A stretch of DNA of 64,000 nucleotides, from the NCBI GenBank assembly GCA_963575745.1, contig CAUYUJ010017798.1, positions 41,001 through 105,000 of the forward strand, written 5' to 3'. This document shows, piece by piece, positions 10,392-18,920 of the stretch. The notes beneath the pieces are model-generated. The model searched no databases. It was given only the letters and a program-made list of their open reading frames with translations, and had not been told where the DNA came from. The translations under genes were made by a program, and so were the position numbers. The DNA comes from Prorocentrum cordatum. Lineage: Eukaryota > Sar > Dinophyceae > Prorocentrales > Prorocentraceae. Position 1 is the stretch's first letter; every line of letters starts with the position of its first letter.

Positions 10392-11298
10392 GGTTTGGGG
10401 GCGTCTCGGGCGGGCGAACGTTGTCGGGGGCTGCATGGGCATGGGTCGTTAGACACAGACGCACCAGTGACCCGCGTCGCATCACTAGTATACCGGCACT
10501 ATATATCACACGTGAACTACACAATCGCAGATGACAGGTCGGCCAACATCACCAACAGCGTTCGCTCGCATGCACATGTTGACGTAGATGCTAGCGCACA
10601 CCGACAAGTCTGGCGCACATAAGACGCATGTCACCCCCCTGCCCACCCTCCAGCCACCATCGCCCCAATCAGGCCTAACCCTATTGATGGGGCTCCTGCT
10701 CTTCCCTGTCACCACCATCTTTTATATGCTGCCCCTCCCGTGCAGCAGTAGCCGTCGCGCGACCCTGGGAGTGGAATTATTTCTATTGGCCAGACCTCAT
10801 CGGGCTCCTGATCAACCCATCATCCCCGCATCGTCATCATCATGGCCACTACCATCGGTATCACTCACCGCCATCAGCATTATCATCACCATCATCATCA
10901 ACATCAACATCCTCATGTGTACATTCAGCAGCTTCATCAGCAACGCAGCCACCATCACGATCGTCATCGGCATCATCAACACCAGCATCGTACCCATCAC
11001 ACTCAACATTAGCATATGTATTATCGTTGTCATCGCCTTCATCATCAACAACATCATCAACATGCGCGTCACCAACACCACCATCATCACTACCACCATC
11101 AACAACCTCATCACCATCGTAACCCGTCACAGGCCAGCCGTGTTTCCGCAGACTCCCTGGGTCTGGCTCGGTTGCAACGGGGGGGCGTGCGCGTGGGGTC
11201 GCAACCGGCATATGTCCAGCACGTGACGGCCTGGAGGAGGCGGGGATGCAGATGACGGGGAATGAAGGAGGCATGTGGGAAGATGAGCACGAGGGGGG
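10392..11298. other. Intergenic or intronic gap
   Basis: No coding exon is recognised. The centre is a CAT/ATC microsatellite (listed separately). ORFs on either strand (10588-11226 plus, 10812-11117 and 10861-11589 minus) are translations of this simple sequence. Confidence 0.5.
10820..11115. repeat. Degenerate (CAT/ATC)n microsatellite
   Basis: Mostly ATCATCACC-type trinucleotides over about 300 bp. Translation gives runs of Ile/His or Met/Val according to frame. Confidence 0.85.
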
Positions 11299-12200
11299 AT
11301 GATGACACGGATGCCGATGAGGACACCGACGACGAGGAGGGAGGAGGAGGGGGCTGTCGATCACGTCGAAAGGGGCGGTCGAGGGATCCCACCCGCTGCC
11401 CCCGCAGCCACTTGGGCTTCGAGCGCCTCGGGCGCATCCCCCCGCCACGCGTGGAGACGGGGGGCGCCGCGGCGAATGCCATCTGGCCACAGCGGGCGGG
11501 GGCTCATCCTGGTCAGCGCCAGCGCGGTTGGCTCTCGGCCAGAAGGTGGGCATCCTCTCACTCACCATCCCAATGCCACTCTTCCCCACCCCCGTTATAT
11601 ACCCACCCAGCCCCGTTCATCCACAGGCAGGACGGCTAGGCGGCGGAGCGAGAGTCGAGGCCGCCGCCGAGAACGCGACGATGGTGCGAGCGCTGATCGG
11701 AGGAGGAGGAGGAGGAGGAGGAGCACGACGCCGCGGAGGATGGCGCGGGCGACATGGCGATCAGACATCGTGGACGTGGACGGCGACGCCAACGCCGTCG
11801 ACGCAGATCGCCTCGAGGCTGCAATGCAGCTGCCGCGGGCACGGAAGAGGGAGCGGGAGCAGGAGGAGCGCGACGCCAGGCGGGCAGAGCGCATGGAGCG
11901 CATCTACATGGCAAAGGTTGAGGAGGACACGCGGCGATCTGCCAAGGCGATGGCGGCCGCGGCCAATCAGCATCGCGAAGCAGCACTACGAGAACGTCTT
12001 CTGAGAGGCGAGCTGATCGGCATGCAGAAGGATAGGCAGAGGAGACAGCTAGTCGCTGTGGACACGGCAACTGAGGATCTAGTGGCAGAGACCGATGAGA
12101 TGCTCGATCGGCAATACTTGTTGGACGTGCAGATGGCATTGGCGGCGGCCGTCGACGACGACGTTGAGGTCACCCCCGTCATTCTAATCCGTCTCGTCCT
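11299..12200 (+). CDS. Coiled-coil exon of an unassigned multi-exon gene
   Basis: Coding character is strongest from about 11755 to 12175. An acidic start (SDIVDVDGDANAVDADRLEA) leads to a long charged helix (ARKREREQEERDARRAERME, RIYMAKVEEDTRRSAKAM) and ends TDEMLDRQYLLDVQMALAAA then VDDDVEV. It resembles the acidic coiled-coil exon at 780 in layout and could be the first exon of another member of that family. The 5' half of the ORF (to about 11690) is Arg/Pro-rich and less certain. Confidence 0.45.
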
Positions 12201-12342
12201 CTTCCTCCTCGCATTGTCATATGCTAGTAATGTTCCGATTAGTCCTGATAATCTTCGTTATCCCTCATTCTCGTCGGTGTAATCGGCCTCCTCAGGTTCA
12301 TCCTTAGCATCCGCATCCTCACCCGCTTCCCTCTCCTCCTCT
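12201..12342 (+). other. Presumed intron
   Basis: CTC/TCC-rich, with AT-richer pieces (12215-12260). No protein-like frame continues through it. Confidence 0.35.
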
Positions 12343-12712
12343 ATGCGCCCCCTGTTGTCGACAGAGGTGAAATCGGAGGGGTGCCGCGCCGAGCCCGCGT
12401 CGAGGCTGCCGCCGTCCAGTCCGACTCAGATACCCACTCCGACTGAGCTGCCAAGTCCGACAGAGATACCGGCTAGCAGCTCCAGGTGTTCGGCACGCAC
12501 GGTGGTGCCTGTGTCGGACGATGATGGACAGCGTGGTCGGAGCCCTGCGCCAAGGAGCACGCCCATGCAGACGGCGGAGGCGGCGCGCAGCAGCCAGTAC
12601 AGCGAGGGCGCCCATGGAGGAGGCACTGCGCTGAGCGAGGTGGAGGGCTCCAGCCACAGCTCCGACTACACCTACCCCGGCTACACGGTTGGCGCCATCA
12701 ATCCCTGCTCGT
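12343..12712 (+). CDS. Ser/Pro-rich disordered exon
   Basis: Low-complexity repeats such as SPTQIPTPTELPSPTEIPAS, then a Ser/Asp-rich stretch (VVPVSDDDGQRGRSP) and SYTYPGYTVG-like tail residues. Probably an intrinsically disordered region encoded between the coiled coil at 11755 and the small exons at 12757 and 13205. No catalytic motif. Confidence 0.4.
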
Positions 12713-12756
12713 GTGTTCCCTATGTGTTGCCCTCCTCTCGCCTCTCTCCTCTTAGG

Positions 12757-12905
12757 CTGAGCAGGCCGCCGAGCTGCTCCTGGAGAGGAGCACGGGCGGC
12801 GAGTGGGTGCGGAGGCGCGGGAAGGTGCCGCCAGACTGCTGGAAGCTGCCGAGGAGGGCAGCGGATGCGCAGGACCCTCGCTCGCGCTGCATCCCCGTCC
12901 ATCGC
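12757..12905 (+). CDS. Short basic exon
   Basis: After a TCTTAG| acceptor, the frame reads AEQAAELLLERSTGGEWVRR, then RGKVPPDCWKLPRRAADAQD. Compact, charged and protein-like. Ends near the palindrome P3. Unassigned. Confidence 0.4.
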
Positions 12906-12928
12906 GCAACGGCGGCGGTCACCGACAC

Positions 12929-12966
12929 TCATCGATGTTCACCGTTAGCGGTGACAATCGATGATC
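12929..12966. repeat. Intronic palindrome P3, best-preserved copy
   Basis: ATCGATGTTCACCG-TTAG-CGGTGACAATCGATGAT: arms complementary over about 14 positions, with one base bulged. This copy suggests the consensus for the family. Confidence 0.7.
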
Positions 12967-13204
12967 GGCACCAACCGCATCCTCATCCTGACCCTCCTCG
13001 TCTTCCCCGTCACCCTCCTCCGTCTCCTCATCCACTCCCCCCTTCCATCTCATCATCCTGCTCCTCATCCTCCTCCTCCTCCTGATCCTCCGCCTCCCCC
13101 TCCCCCTCCACCTCCTCCCATCATCCCCATTCATCCTCTTCCGTCCTCCTCCTCCTCATCATCACCCTCCCCCCCGTCGCCCACGTCCACCTTGCCTCCC
13201 GTCT
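12967..13204. repeat. Pyrimidine-rich (CTC/TCC) intron
   Basis: Mostly CCTCxTC units, no exon. Translations are Pro/Ser homopolymers. Confidence 0.6.
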
Positions 13205-13371
13205 CTGCTCGACGCGGCCGTGCATCTGTTCCCGCGAGGGCGGCCTCGTGCACAGATTCGAGCGCCGCGTCTGCGTTGGCGACGACGTCGCCTTCAAAGG
13301 CAAGACGGGCAACATCAGTGCCATCACGGAGGATGGCATCGCAGTCAGGTGACACAACGGATCACTATCGC
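13205..13371 (+). CDS. Small exon with a KOW-like strand pattern
   Basis: The frame reads VFPREGGLVHRFERRVCVGD, then DVAFKGKTGNISAITEDGIA before a TGA at 13351. The G-D-x-V-x-x-K-G-K-x-G-x-I-x-x-I pattern is like a KOW/SH3-type beta strand pair. Assignment to a family is not justified. Likely an internal exon of the 11299-13620 unit. Confidence 0.4.
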
Positions 13372-13640
13372 TAGTGAAAGGAGGCGCGCTGAGGACCGAC
13401 TCATCCAGGGGCGCCCCAACGAGCGAGCAAGGGCTGCGCCAAGGAGCGCGGGTCGTGGCCAAGAGCCCAGGAGGAGAAGGCTGGCGGCGGAGGAGGCGCA
13501 GGAGGACTCGCGGCCAGAGGAGCCGATGAGGCCAGCCAGACGCGGCGGCGGCCGCCGCCGCCGCCGCGCGTCAATCACGGGCGCAGGTGCAGTACAGACG
13601 ACCTGCGGCCCGTCGCCGCGTGGAAATTGTGATGTCTCTC
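13372..13640 (+). CDS. Arg/Glu-rich possible last exon
   Basis: Reads ERRRAEDRLIQGRPNERARA and RRRRLAAEEAQEDSRPEEPM, then Arg-rich residues encoded by a GCCGCC run. Composition-driven and weak. It could equally be non-coding GC-rich sequence. Confidence 0.25.
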
Positions 13641-14150
13641 CTCTCCTGCGTGTCGTCATCTTTCTCTTCCTCCTTCTCCTCCTCTTCATGCGTTTCCTGC
13701 TCCTTCTCCTACTCCACCTCCTCCTCCTCCTGTCTCCCCCCCCTCCTTCTTCTCCTCATCTTCCTCCTCCCCCATCCAACTCCCCCCCCATTCTCCTCGT
13801 CTTCGTCGCATTATTATGTTTTTACGTTTCGTGTTTTTAATGGTCATATCTTTCTTATTCTTATTATTACTCGTCATCGTCTTATCCCTCCTCATGTTCC
13901 CCCCTCATCTTTCTCCTCCTCCTCCTACTACTACTACTACCACCACTACTACTACCACTACTACTATTATTACTACTACTACTACTACTACTGCTACTAC
14001 GACTACTCATCCTCCCCCTCCCCCTTTTGTTCCTCCTCCTCCTCCCTGTCCTCGTCCTCCCCCTCCTCCCCTTCATACTTTATCTCGTTCTCGTTCTTAT
14101 CATCCCCCCCCCCTTCCCCCCCCCCCCCCCTTCCCCCCCGATCGTGCTCT
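13640..14150. repeat. Pyrimidine microsatellite (TCC/CTT/TAC)n
   Basis: About 500 bp of TCCTCC, CTTCTC and a (TAC/TAT)n block at 13925-14005, ending in C-runs. All long ORFs here (13587-14552 and 13816-14589) translate repeat. Confidence 0.9.
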
Positions 14151-14548
14151 TCTACAACCATGTGCAAGATGCGCGCGTGGAATTGCCCCCATAATGCACA
14201 GCGCTTGGTTTTTGATGACCAGTGCGTCGCGCCCTTCCCGCAGGCAGATATTTTCGCTCCTGGACAGCCCTGGGGCCTGGAAAGGTTTTCGAAAGCCAAG
14301 CGTTGCATGCATGTCACGGTCCACGCACACTCGTGCCCCCTTTTTTCCACTACTTCGTTCCATCTCCCCCTTCTCTCGCCCCCTCGACCTCGTCCTCATC
14401 CTCCTCGACCTCTTCCTCCATCCTCCTCGAGCCGTGCTTTCTTGTTATGGCTCAAGAAGGTGCGTGCGCGATCGTGTATCCACTGGCCATCTGGGCTCAA
14501 ACCGTCAATCATTCTCGCGCAGAGCAAAAAAACAAGAACTGTATATAA
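14151..14548 (+). other. Gap with one exon-like frame
   Basis: Between 14163 and 14340 the frame starting CKMRAWNCPHNAQRLVFDD and continuing CVAPFPQADIFAPGQPWGLE looks protein-like, with several Cys, but has no recognisable family. The rest is CTC-rich. Confidence 0.3.
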
Positions 14549-14998
14549 CTAACGAACTACCATGTAACACGAATATGTATGGGGACTAATTATAATGACC
14601 AACATACATAACAAAATCACCGGACTAAAAAACAGTCCTCCCAGACCTCTGGGTTGTGGACTCCCCCGCGGCAGGCTACCCCCGGGTGTGTCTCGGTGGC
14701 CCTGCGTTGTTGCCTCGTCGGAGGCGGCCTCGCGGTCCTCGTCAGCTTCTGGTGGAGGGGGGGCTCCTTTGGACTCCCGTGGGCTCCGATGCCTCGGGGG
14801 GGCACTCATGGCCCTCTGGCCCTCGCGCTCCTTCCGTCGCGCCTCGCGCTCGAGCCTGGCGGCGCGGCGGGCCTGTGCCTCGCTGCGCCTGACCTCCAGC
14901 TGCCCGACTGCGCGTGCGGCGCCTCGCTCTTGGTCGCCGCCCTCGCCCGCCAGGCGAGCGTGGCGCCCCTGGGCCTCGGCGAGCTGCTCCTCCACTTG
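14549..14998 (-). CDS. Polyprotein segment 8: C-terminal coiled coil
   Basis: Same frame as segment 7 after the TGA. QVEEQLAEAQGRHARLAGEG and EVRRSEAQARRAARLEREAR form a charged coiled coil, followed by a Pro/Glu/Asp-rich tail. The last residues (LLCMLVIIISPHTYSCYMVV) are encoded by AT-rich flank and are probably beyond the element. Confidence 0.4.
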   Translation of the reverse strand, partial: QVEEQLAEAQGRHARLAGEGGDQERGAARAVGQLEVRRSEAQARRAARLEREARRKEREGQRAMSAPPRHRSPRESKGAPPPPEADEDREAASDEATTQGHRDTPGGSLPRGSPQPRGLGGLFFSPVILLCMLVIIISPHTYSCYMVVR

Positions 14999-15765
14999 TC
15001 ATAGGGCGCCCGAGCTCCTCGAAGTGCCCCCGCTGGACGGGGGGACTGAGCTCGCCCTTTCGCCCCCGACTGCTGCGGCCACCTCGCTAAACGTCGGTGC
15101 TGGCATGCGGCTGCTGCTGGCTGCTGAGCTCGCTGCGGCCCCGCCTGATCCTGCAGCTGCCGCCGCGGCCGAGGCCCGGTCAGCAATCCTGGCCGTGGCC
15201 CTCCGCTGGCCGGTTTGGGCTGCGGCACCGGGCGCTGGTTGCTGATCTCGATGCCACCGGGGGCTCCAGCTGGCCCACTCCTTCGGCGGCTTCAGCGTAG
15301 CCCACAGCAGCAGCTTCTCTCCAGGGCGCACCGACTCCTCGTCGTCGAGAGGTGGCCCGTGTGCTCCTGCCGTGTCATCGTCCTCCGCGTACTCGAAGAG
15401 GTACAGTTGGTCCTCGTCGAAAGTGCATCCGGACAGCGCGTCCGAGACCCGCAGCCTCGCTTTGACCTCTCCGGCCTCGAACGGGCCCTCCTTGAGCAGC
15501 ACCCACTGATCGCCTTGCTGCGGGACAAAGACTCGTACTGGGCTGGCCCGGGATGCTTCATCCTCGGCCACCCTCGCCTTCTTCCGGCGGCGGTTCTCCT
15601 CCTCCTCGTCCTCGTCGGGGCTCTCTCCCCCGTCGTCGTCACCATCACCACCTCCGCCAGGTCCACCTCCACCTCGAGCGGCAGCTTCGCGCGCCTCACG
15701 CTTGCGTGCTTTGTTACGCTTCCAGCCTCCTCGCTTGCCGCCCCGCTTGATCCTCCTCTGCTTTA
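14999..15765 (-). CDS. Polyprotein segment 7: basic and acidic linker plus beta-rich domain
   Basis: Starts SLVKQRRIKRGGKRGGWKRN (strongly basic), then a Gly/Asp/Glu-rich run. A compact domain follows (RVFVPQQGDQWVLLKEGPFE, AGEVKARLRVSDALSGCTFD, DQLYLFEYAEDDD, RPGEKLLLWATLKPPKEWAS), then an Ala/Ser-rich tail. Terminated by an in-frame TGA at 14999-15001. The frame stays open beyond it. Confidence 0.45.
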
Positions 15766-16754
15766 CCAGCGATGGCGCTCCGCTCCAAGCTGCCGCACTT
15801 CTCGCCATGCTCGCCGATGGCCCCGCCCTCGGTCACAGCGCCCTCTGCCGCACAGGCCGACGGGCTTGATGAAGGAGGGGGGTCTTGTTCCAGGGCGTCA
15901 AAATGCCCGGCCCGCGCCACCTTGCTTTCCAAATTATCCTCCAATGCCCGCGCCTCGGCGCCCATCGCCGCAATCTGCTGTTCCAGCTTCTCGGGAGCGG
16001 TGCCGGCAGCCGCTGTTTTCAGCGCGGCTGCCCAGGCAGCGCACAGCCGCGGCGCGCACTGCCCCGCGCGCTGGGTTCTCCGCATGCCCCGCAGCCCCAG
16101 CCCGAAGCCGGCGCTTCCCAGCTCCCCCTTCACTGCAGCGCTGAGCTGGGGGGTGCCGCTGGGGACGCGCCCTCCACCCTCCAGGTTGGGCGGAGCTTGC
16201 TCGCCGATGATGAAGCGGAGCTCGCCCTCGTGGGTCCTTCCGAAGTAGAGGGCCCACTGGTTCTCGGGCAGAGCGGGGCAGCGCCGCTTGGTGCGGAAGT
16301 CCACCCGCGCCCAGTGGAAGTTGTCTGGGGCGGCCCGCGCGATGAGCTGGCTCACGCGGAGCAGCTCGTCGTCCGGGGGCAGCCTGACCGCGGCGCCGTC
16401 CTCGTCGAGGCCGTAGCGCCCGCTGGCCTCACCCAACTTGGCGCTGAGGTTGATCAGCTCGCTCGCCTCGGCCTTGCTGAGCCGCGTGCGTGCATCGAGG
16501 TTGTAGGCTTCCACCTGGGCGTCCGTCAGGTCGCACGGCAGACCGCCCTCCAGCGTGCGGTGCGCGTGCTTGCCCGAGCACCGCCTGGCCAAGATCAGAG
16601 CGTAGGGGTAGAGCCCGAGTGATGCCAGCCACCAGGTTCGCATCTGATACCGGCACTGGGGCCCGTCCGGGGGTGCGAGCCCCCACTCGCGCATGTCTAT
16701 GGCGAGGAAACGTGCCCCAGTCGCGTGCACCAGAGCTCTCATACAGGGTCGATC
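15765..16754 (-). CDS. Polyprotein segment 6: methyltransferase second half and helical region
   Basis: Continues directly in the frame of segment 5: MRALVHATGARFLAIDMREW, GPQCRYQMRTWWLASLGLYP (R-x-R/W-like motif VIII position), then an ordered region HWARVDFRTKRRCPALPENQ and WALYFGRTHEGELRFIIGEQ, followed by a helical stretch EKLEQQIAAMGAEARALEDN. A frameshift near 15765 leads to segment 7. The upstream part completes the methyltransferase-like fold begun in segment 5. Confidence 0.5.
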
Positions 16755-17399
16755 CTAGAGCTTGGGGTACCTGCCGTCCCGCGCCGAGGACTCGATGAGG
16801 AATTCTCGCCCTGCCTCGCAGCCCCGCTTCGCCCCTGCGCACGCGAACTCCCCGAACACATTGCCATCGATCTCAACCTGACGTTCGCCAGTTCCGTCTG
16901 AGCACTCAAAGGCCCTCGTCCCTCCTGCTGCCAACTGCCAGGGGCAGTGATTCACGCAGGGAGGAGCGAACTGTAGCACATTGGCTTCGTCTGGGCCTGG
17001 AGGCGCACTGAACCCTTGGTACAGGCGCTCGCGCACTAGCGGGTCGCGGATGTCGAACTGCGGCCTGGGGTCCTTGCTGAGCAGCGGCTGCCCGTAGTAC
17101 TCGACGGACTCGCTGGTGGTGATGCCAGCGTCCTTCATGGCCTGTGTCCAGCGCCCTGCGCCTGCGAAGATCTCCCGCGTCCTGAGCCCCCAGGCGAAGG
17201 CGGGTCGGGAGCGCAAAGGTGCCAGGTCCTTAAAGTCTGGGCAGGCCACCTCGGTGGGGAGCTCGACCACGGCGGGCGAACCGCCGGCGGCTCTCCCACG
17301 CTGCTGCTGCTGTGCTGCAAGTGCCCTGCAGTGCTGGCACGGCTGAGGCTTGCTGGACACCGCCGGGCTGCCCTCCTCCTCGGAAGCGAGGTATGTCTC
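16755..17399 (-). CDS. Polyprotein segment 5: methyltransferase-fold domain, first half
   Basis: A Cys pair (CQHC) precedes FAWGLRTREIFAGAGRWTQA (motif I-like IFAGAG), EYYGQPLLSKDPRPQFDIRD, then ANVLQFAPPCVNHCPWQLAA (PPC at the catalytic-loop position) and EFLIESSARDGRYPKL. The order FxGxG ... PPC ... E-S matches motifs I, IV and VI of the C5-methyltransferase fold, although ES replaces EN. It ends in a TAG at 16755-16757 exactly where the following text DRPCMRALVHATG implies a Trp codon. Confidence 0.55.
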   Translation of the reverse strand, partial: ETYLASEEEGSPAVSSKPQPCQHCRALAAQQQQRGRAAGGSPAVVELPTEVACPDFKDLAPLRSRPAFAWGLRTREIFAGAGRWTQAMKDAGITTSESVEYYGQPLLSKDPRPQFDIRDPLVRERLYQGFSAPPGPDEANVLQFAPPCVNHCPWQLAAGGTRAFECSDGTGERQVEIDGNVFGEFACAGAKRGCEAGREFLIESSARDGRYPKL

Positions 17400-18475
17400 C
17401 TAGCCCATGGTGGGAAGCTCCTTGAGGTCCTTTCCGCTGGTGGCCCAGGTGCGGATCAGCTCGTCGGCCGCCCGTCGGCCCTCGGCGCCGGACGGGGGGC
17501 GGGGGACACGCGTGTGCCCGCGGTGGATGATCACGTGGCACTCATGCTTGGGTTCTCCCGCTGGAAGGACCGTGTCAATACCCAGATGACCCCAGTGATC
17601 CGCCCGCCAGACTCTGAGCACCACTTCGCCCAACGCCTCGCATGGGAAGAGAGCCACGCACCTGAAATCCTTGTCGTGGTCGCGGTGCACCGCGTCGTGA
17701 ATGTGCATCCGGACCTCGACCTCCCTGGGAGATATCCAGGGTGGAGCGTCAGCGAGGCCTGCAGCAGCGTCGGTCGCCTTCTCCAGGGGGTCCCTGCGGA
17801 TCTCGAGGGCCAGGTCCGTGACCTGCTGGGCGTCGGGTGGTGCCTCAAGCAGCACCCAGAGCTTGGCTGCCGCAAGGTGGAGCGGGAGACATTGGCGTTC
17901 TTCCGGAACTTCGGCGGGCACGTGCAGACGCTTCGCGATGCACCCGTCGAGGGGCAGCTGGTCCTGGTAGTCAAGGTACTGCCAGGTCTGGCCCTGCACG
18001 GTGACGGAGCCTTGGCCCACCGACTTCTCAGCGTTCCACCGCACTGGGGTGATGATGACGTCTGGGTCGGCCCCCAGGTTGCCGGCTTTCGCCCCGATGC
18101 GGTCCAGGAGCTCGCTGGCTTCAGCGGCCAAAGTGGGGCCCCCGTGGCGCGTTGCCTCAAAGAGTACCTGCTCGACCGAGAGCTCTTCTTCGCGCCCGCG
18201 AGCGCAGGCGAGGCGGGCCAAGACGTGTGACCTTAGGTAGTCACTGGCGTGGCTCACGGGGTCGAGCGCTCCGCTCTCCTGGACGGCCGCGAGCAGCTTC
18301 TGCTGGACCAGGGCCCCTGCGTCTGTGCAGACGCCCGTCCCTGTCAGGGCGGGGCTGTCAGCGCGCGGGTCCTCCAGCCAGGTGGCGTCGGGTCCTTGGG
18401 CAGCCTCGCGGAGCTCGGACTCCAGCTCGGCGCACTGAACCTCGGCGTACTCGTCGGGTGGGGCCCAGCCCGTCC
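17400..18475 (-). CDS. Polyprotein segment 4: conserved body of unknown function
   Basis: Reads DEYAEVQCAELESELREAAQ, then ALDPVSHASDYLRSHVLARL, DPDVIITPVRWNAEKSVGQG, GCIAKRLHVPAEVPEERQCL and HECHVIIHRGHTRVPRPPSG. It is well ordered and contains several acidic/His clusters (MHIHDAVHRDHDKDFRCVAL) but no motif I can assign. Ends at an in-frame TAG (17400-17402), after which the same frame continues ETYLASEEEGSP. This suggests a single Trp-to-stop change. Confidence 0.5.
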
Positions 18476-18920
18476 TGGTTGACTGGTTCTCCGTTCCCCC
18501 GCGCCAGCCGCCCGCTTGCTGTCCGCTTCGGTCTTGGCTTGGGCCCGCAGCTGCGCGATCCGCCCGTTGACCGAAGCTGGGTCGATCTTGGCGGCGTTGC
18601 GGAGCCCGCCCCGCCTGAGCAGCTGCCACTGCACAGTCCAGTGCACGTCCTTCAGGTCCTTGATGAGCTCGCGTGAATGCGAGCACCCTTGAGTGCCCTT
18701 CTTGCAGCCGATCCAGGTCGAGTTGTCCCAGCAGAGCGGCTTGCCCTGCTTGTCGCAAGGTGCATGCCGGACGGAGAGCTTGATCTCCTGTGCGTTCAGC
18801 CGCTTGCCCGCAGGGTAGGCGGCGCGCGCTGCGGTGGCCTTCGGCTCAGCCGTGGCCTTGGGCTTTCTCCTGGGCGCTGCTCCTGCTCGCTGATCTTGCA
18901 GCTCAACGCCCTGTTCGTCA
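18475..18920 (-). CDS. Polyprotein segment 3: CCCH-like zinc finger
   Basis: In a frame one base off segment 2: KATAARAAYPAGKRLNAQEI, APCDKQGKPLCWDNSTWIGC, KKGTQGCSHSRELIKDLKDV, HWTVQWQLLRRGGLRNAAKI. The C-x8-C-x6-C spacing with a nearby His is close to a CCCH finger, but the expected C-x3-H position is Arg, so zinc binding may be lost in this copy. It rejoins the frame of segment 4 by a shift near 18470. Confidence 0.5.

Noticed and set aside
14445-14462. GTTATGGCTCAAG resembling an SL end
   Set aside because: Only the last 8-9 bases match well, with no coding start downstream on that strand. Chance level.
13587-14589. Ser/Pro/Tyr-rich ORFs
   Set aside because: Translation of pyrimidine microsatellite.
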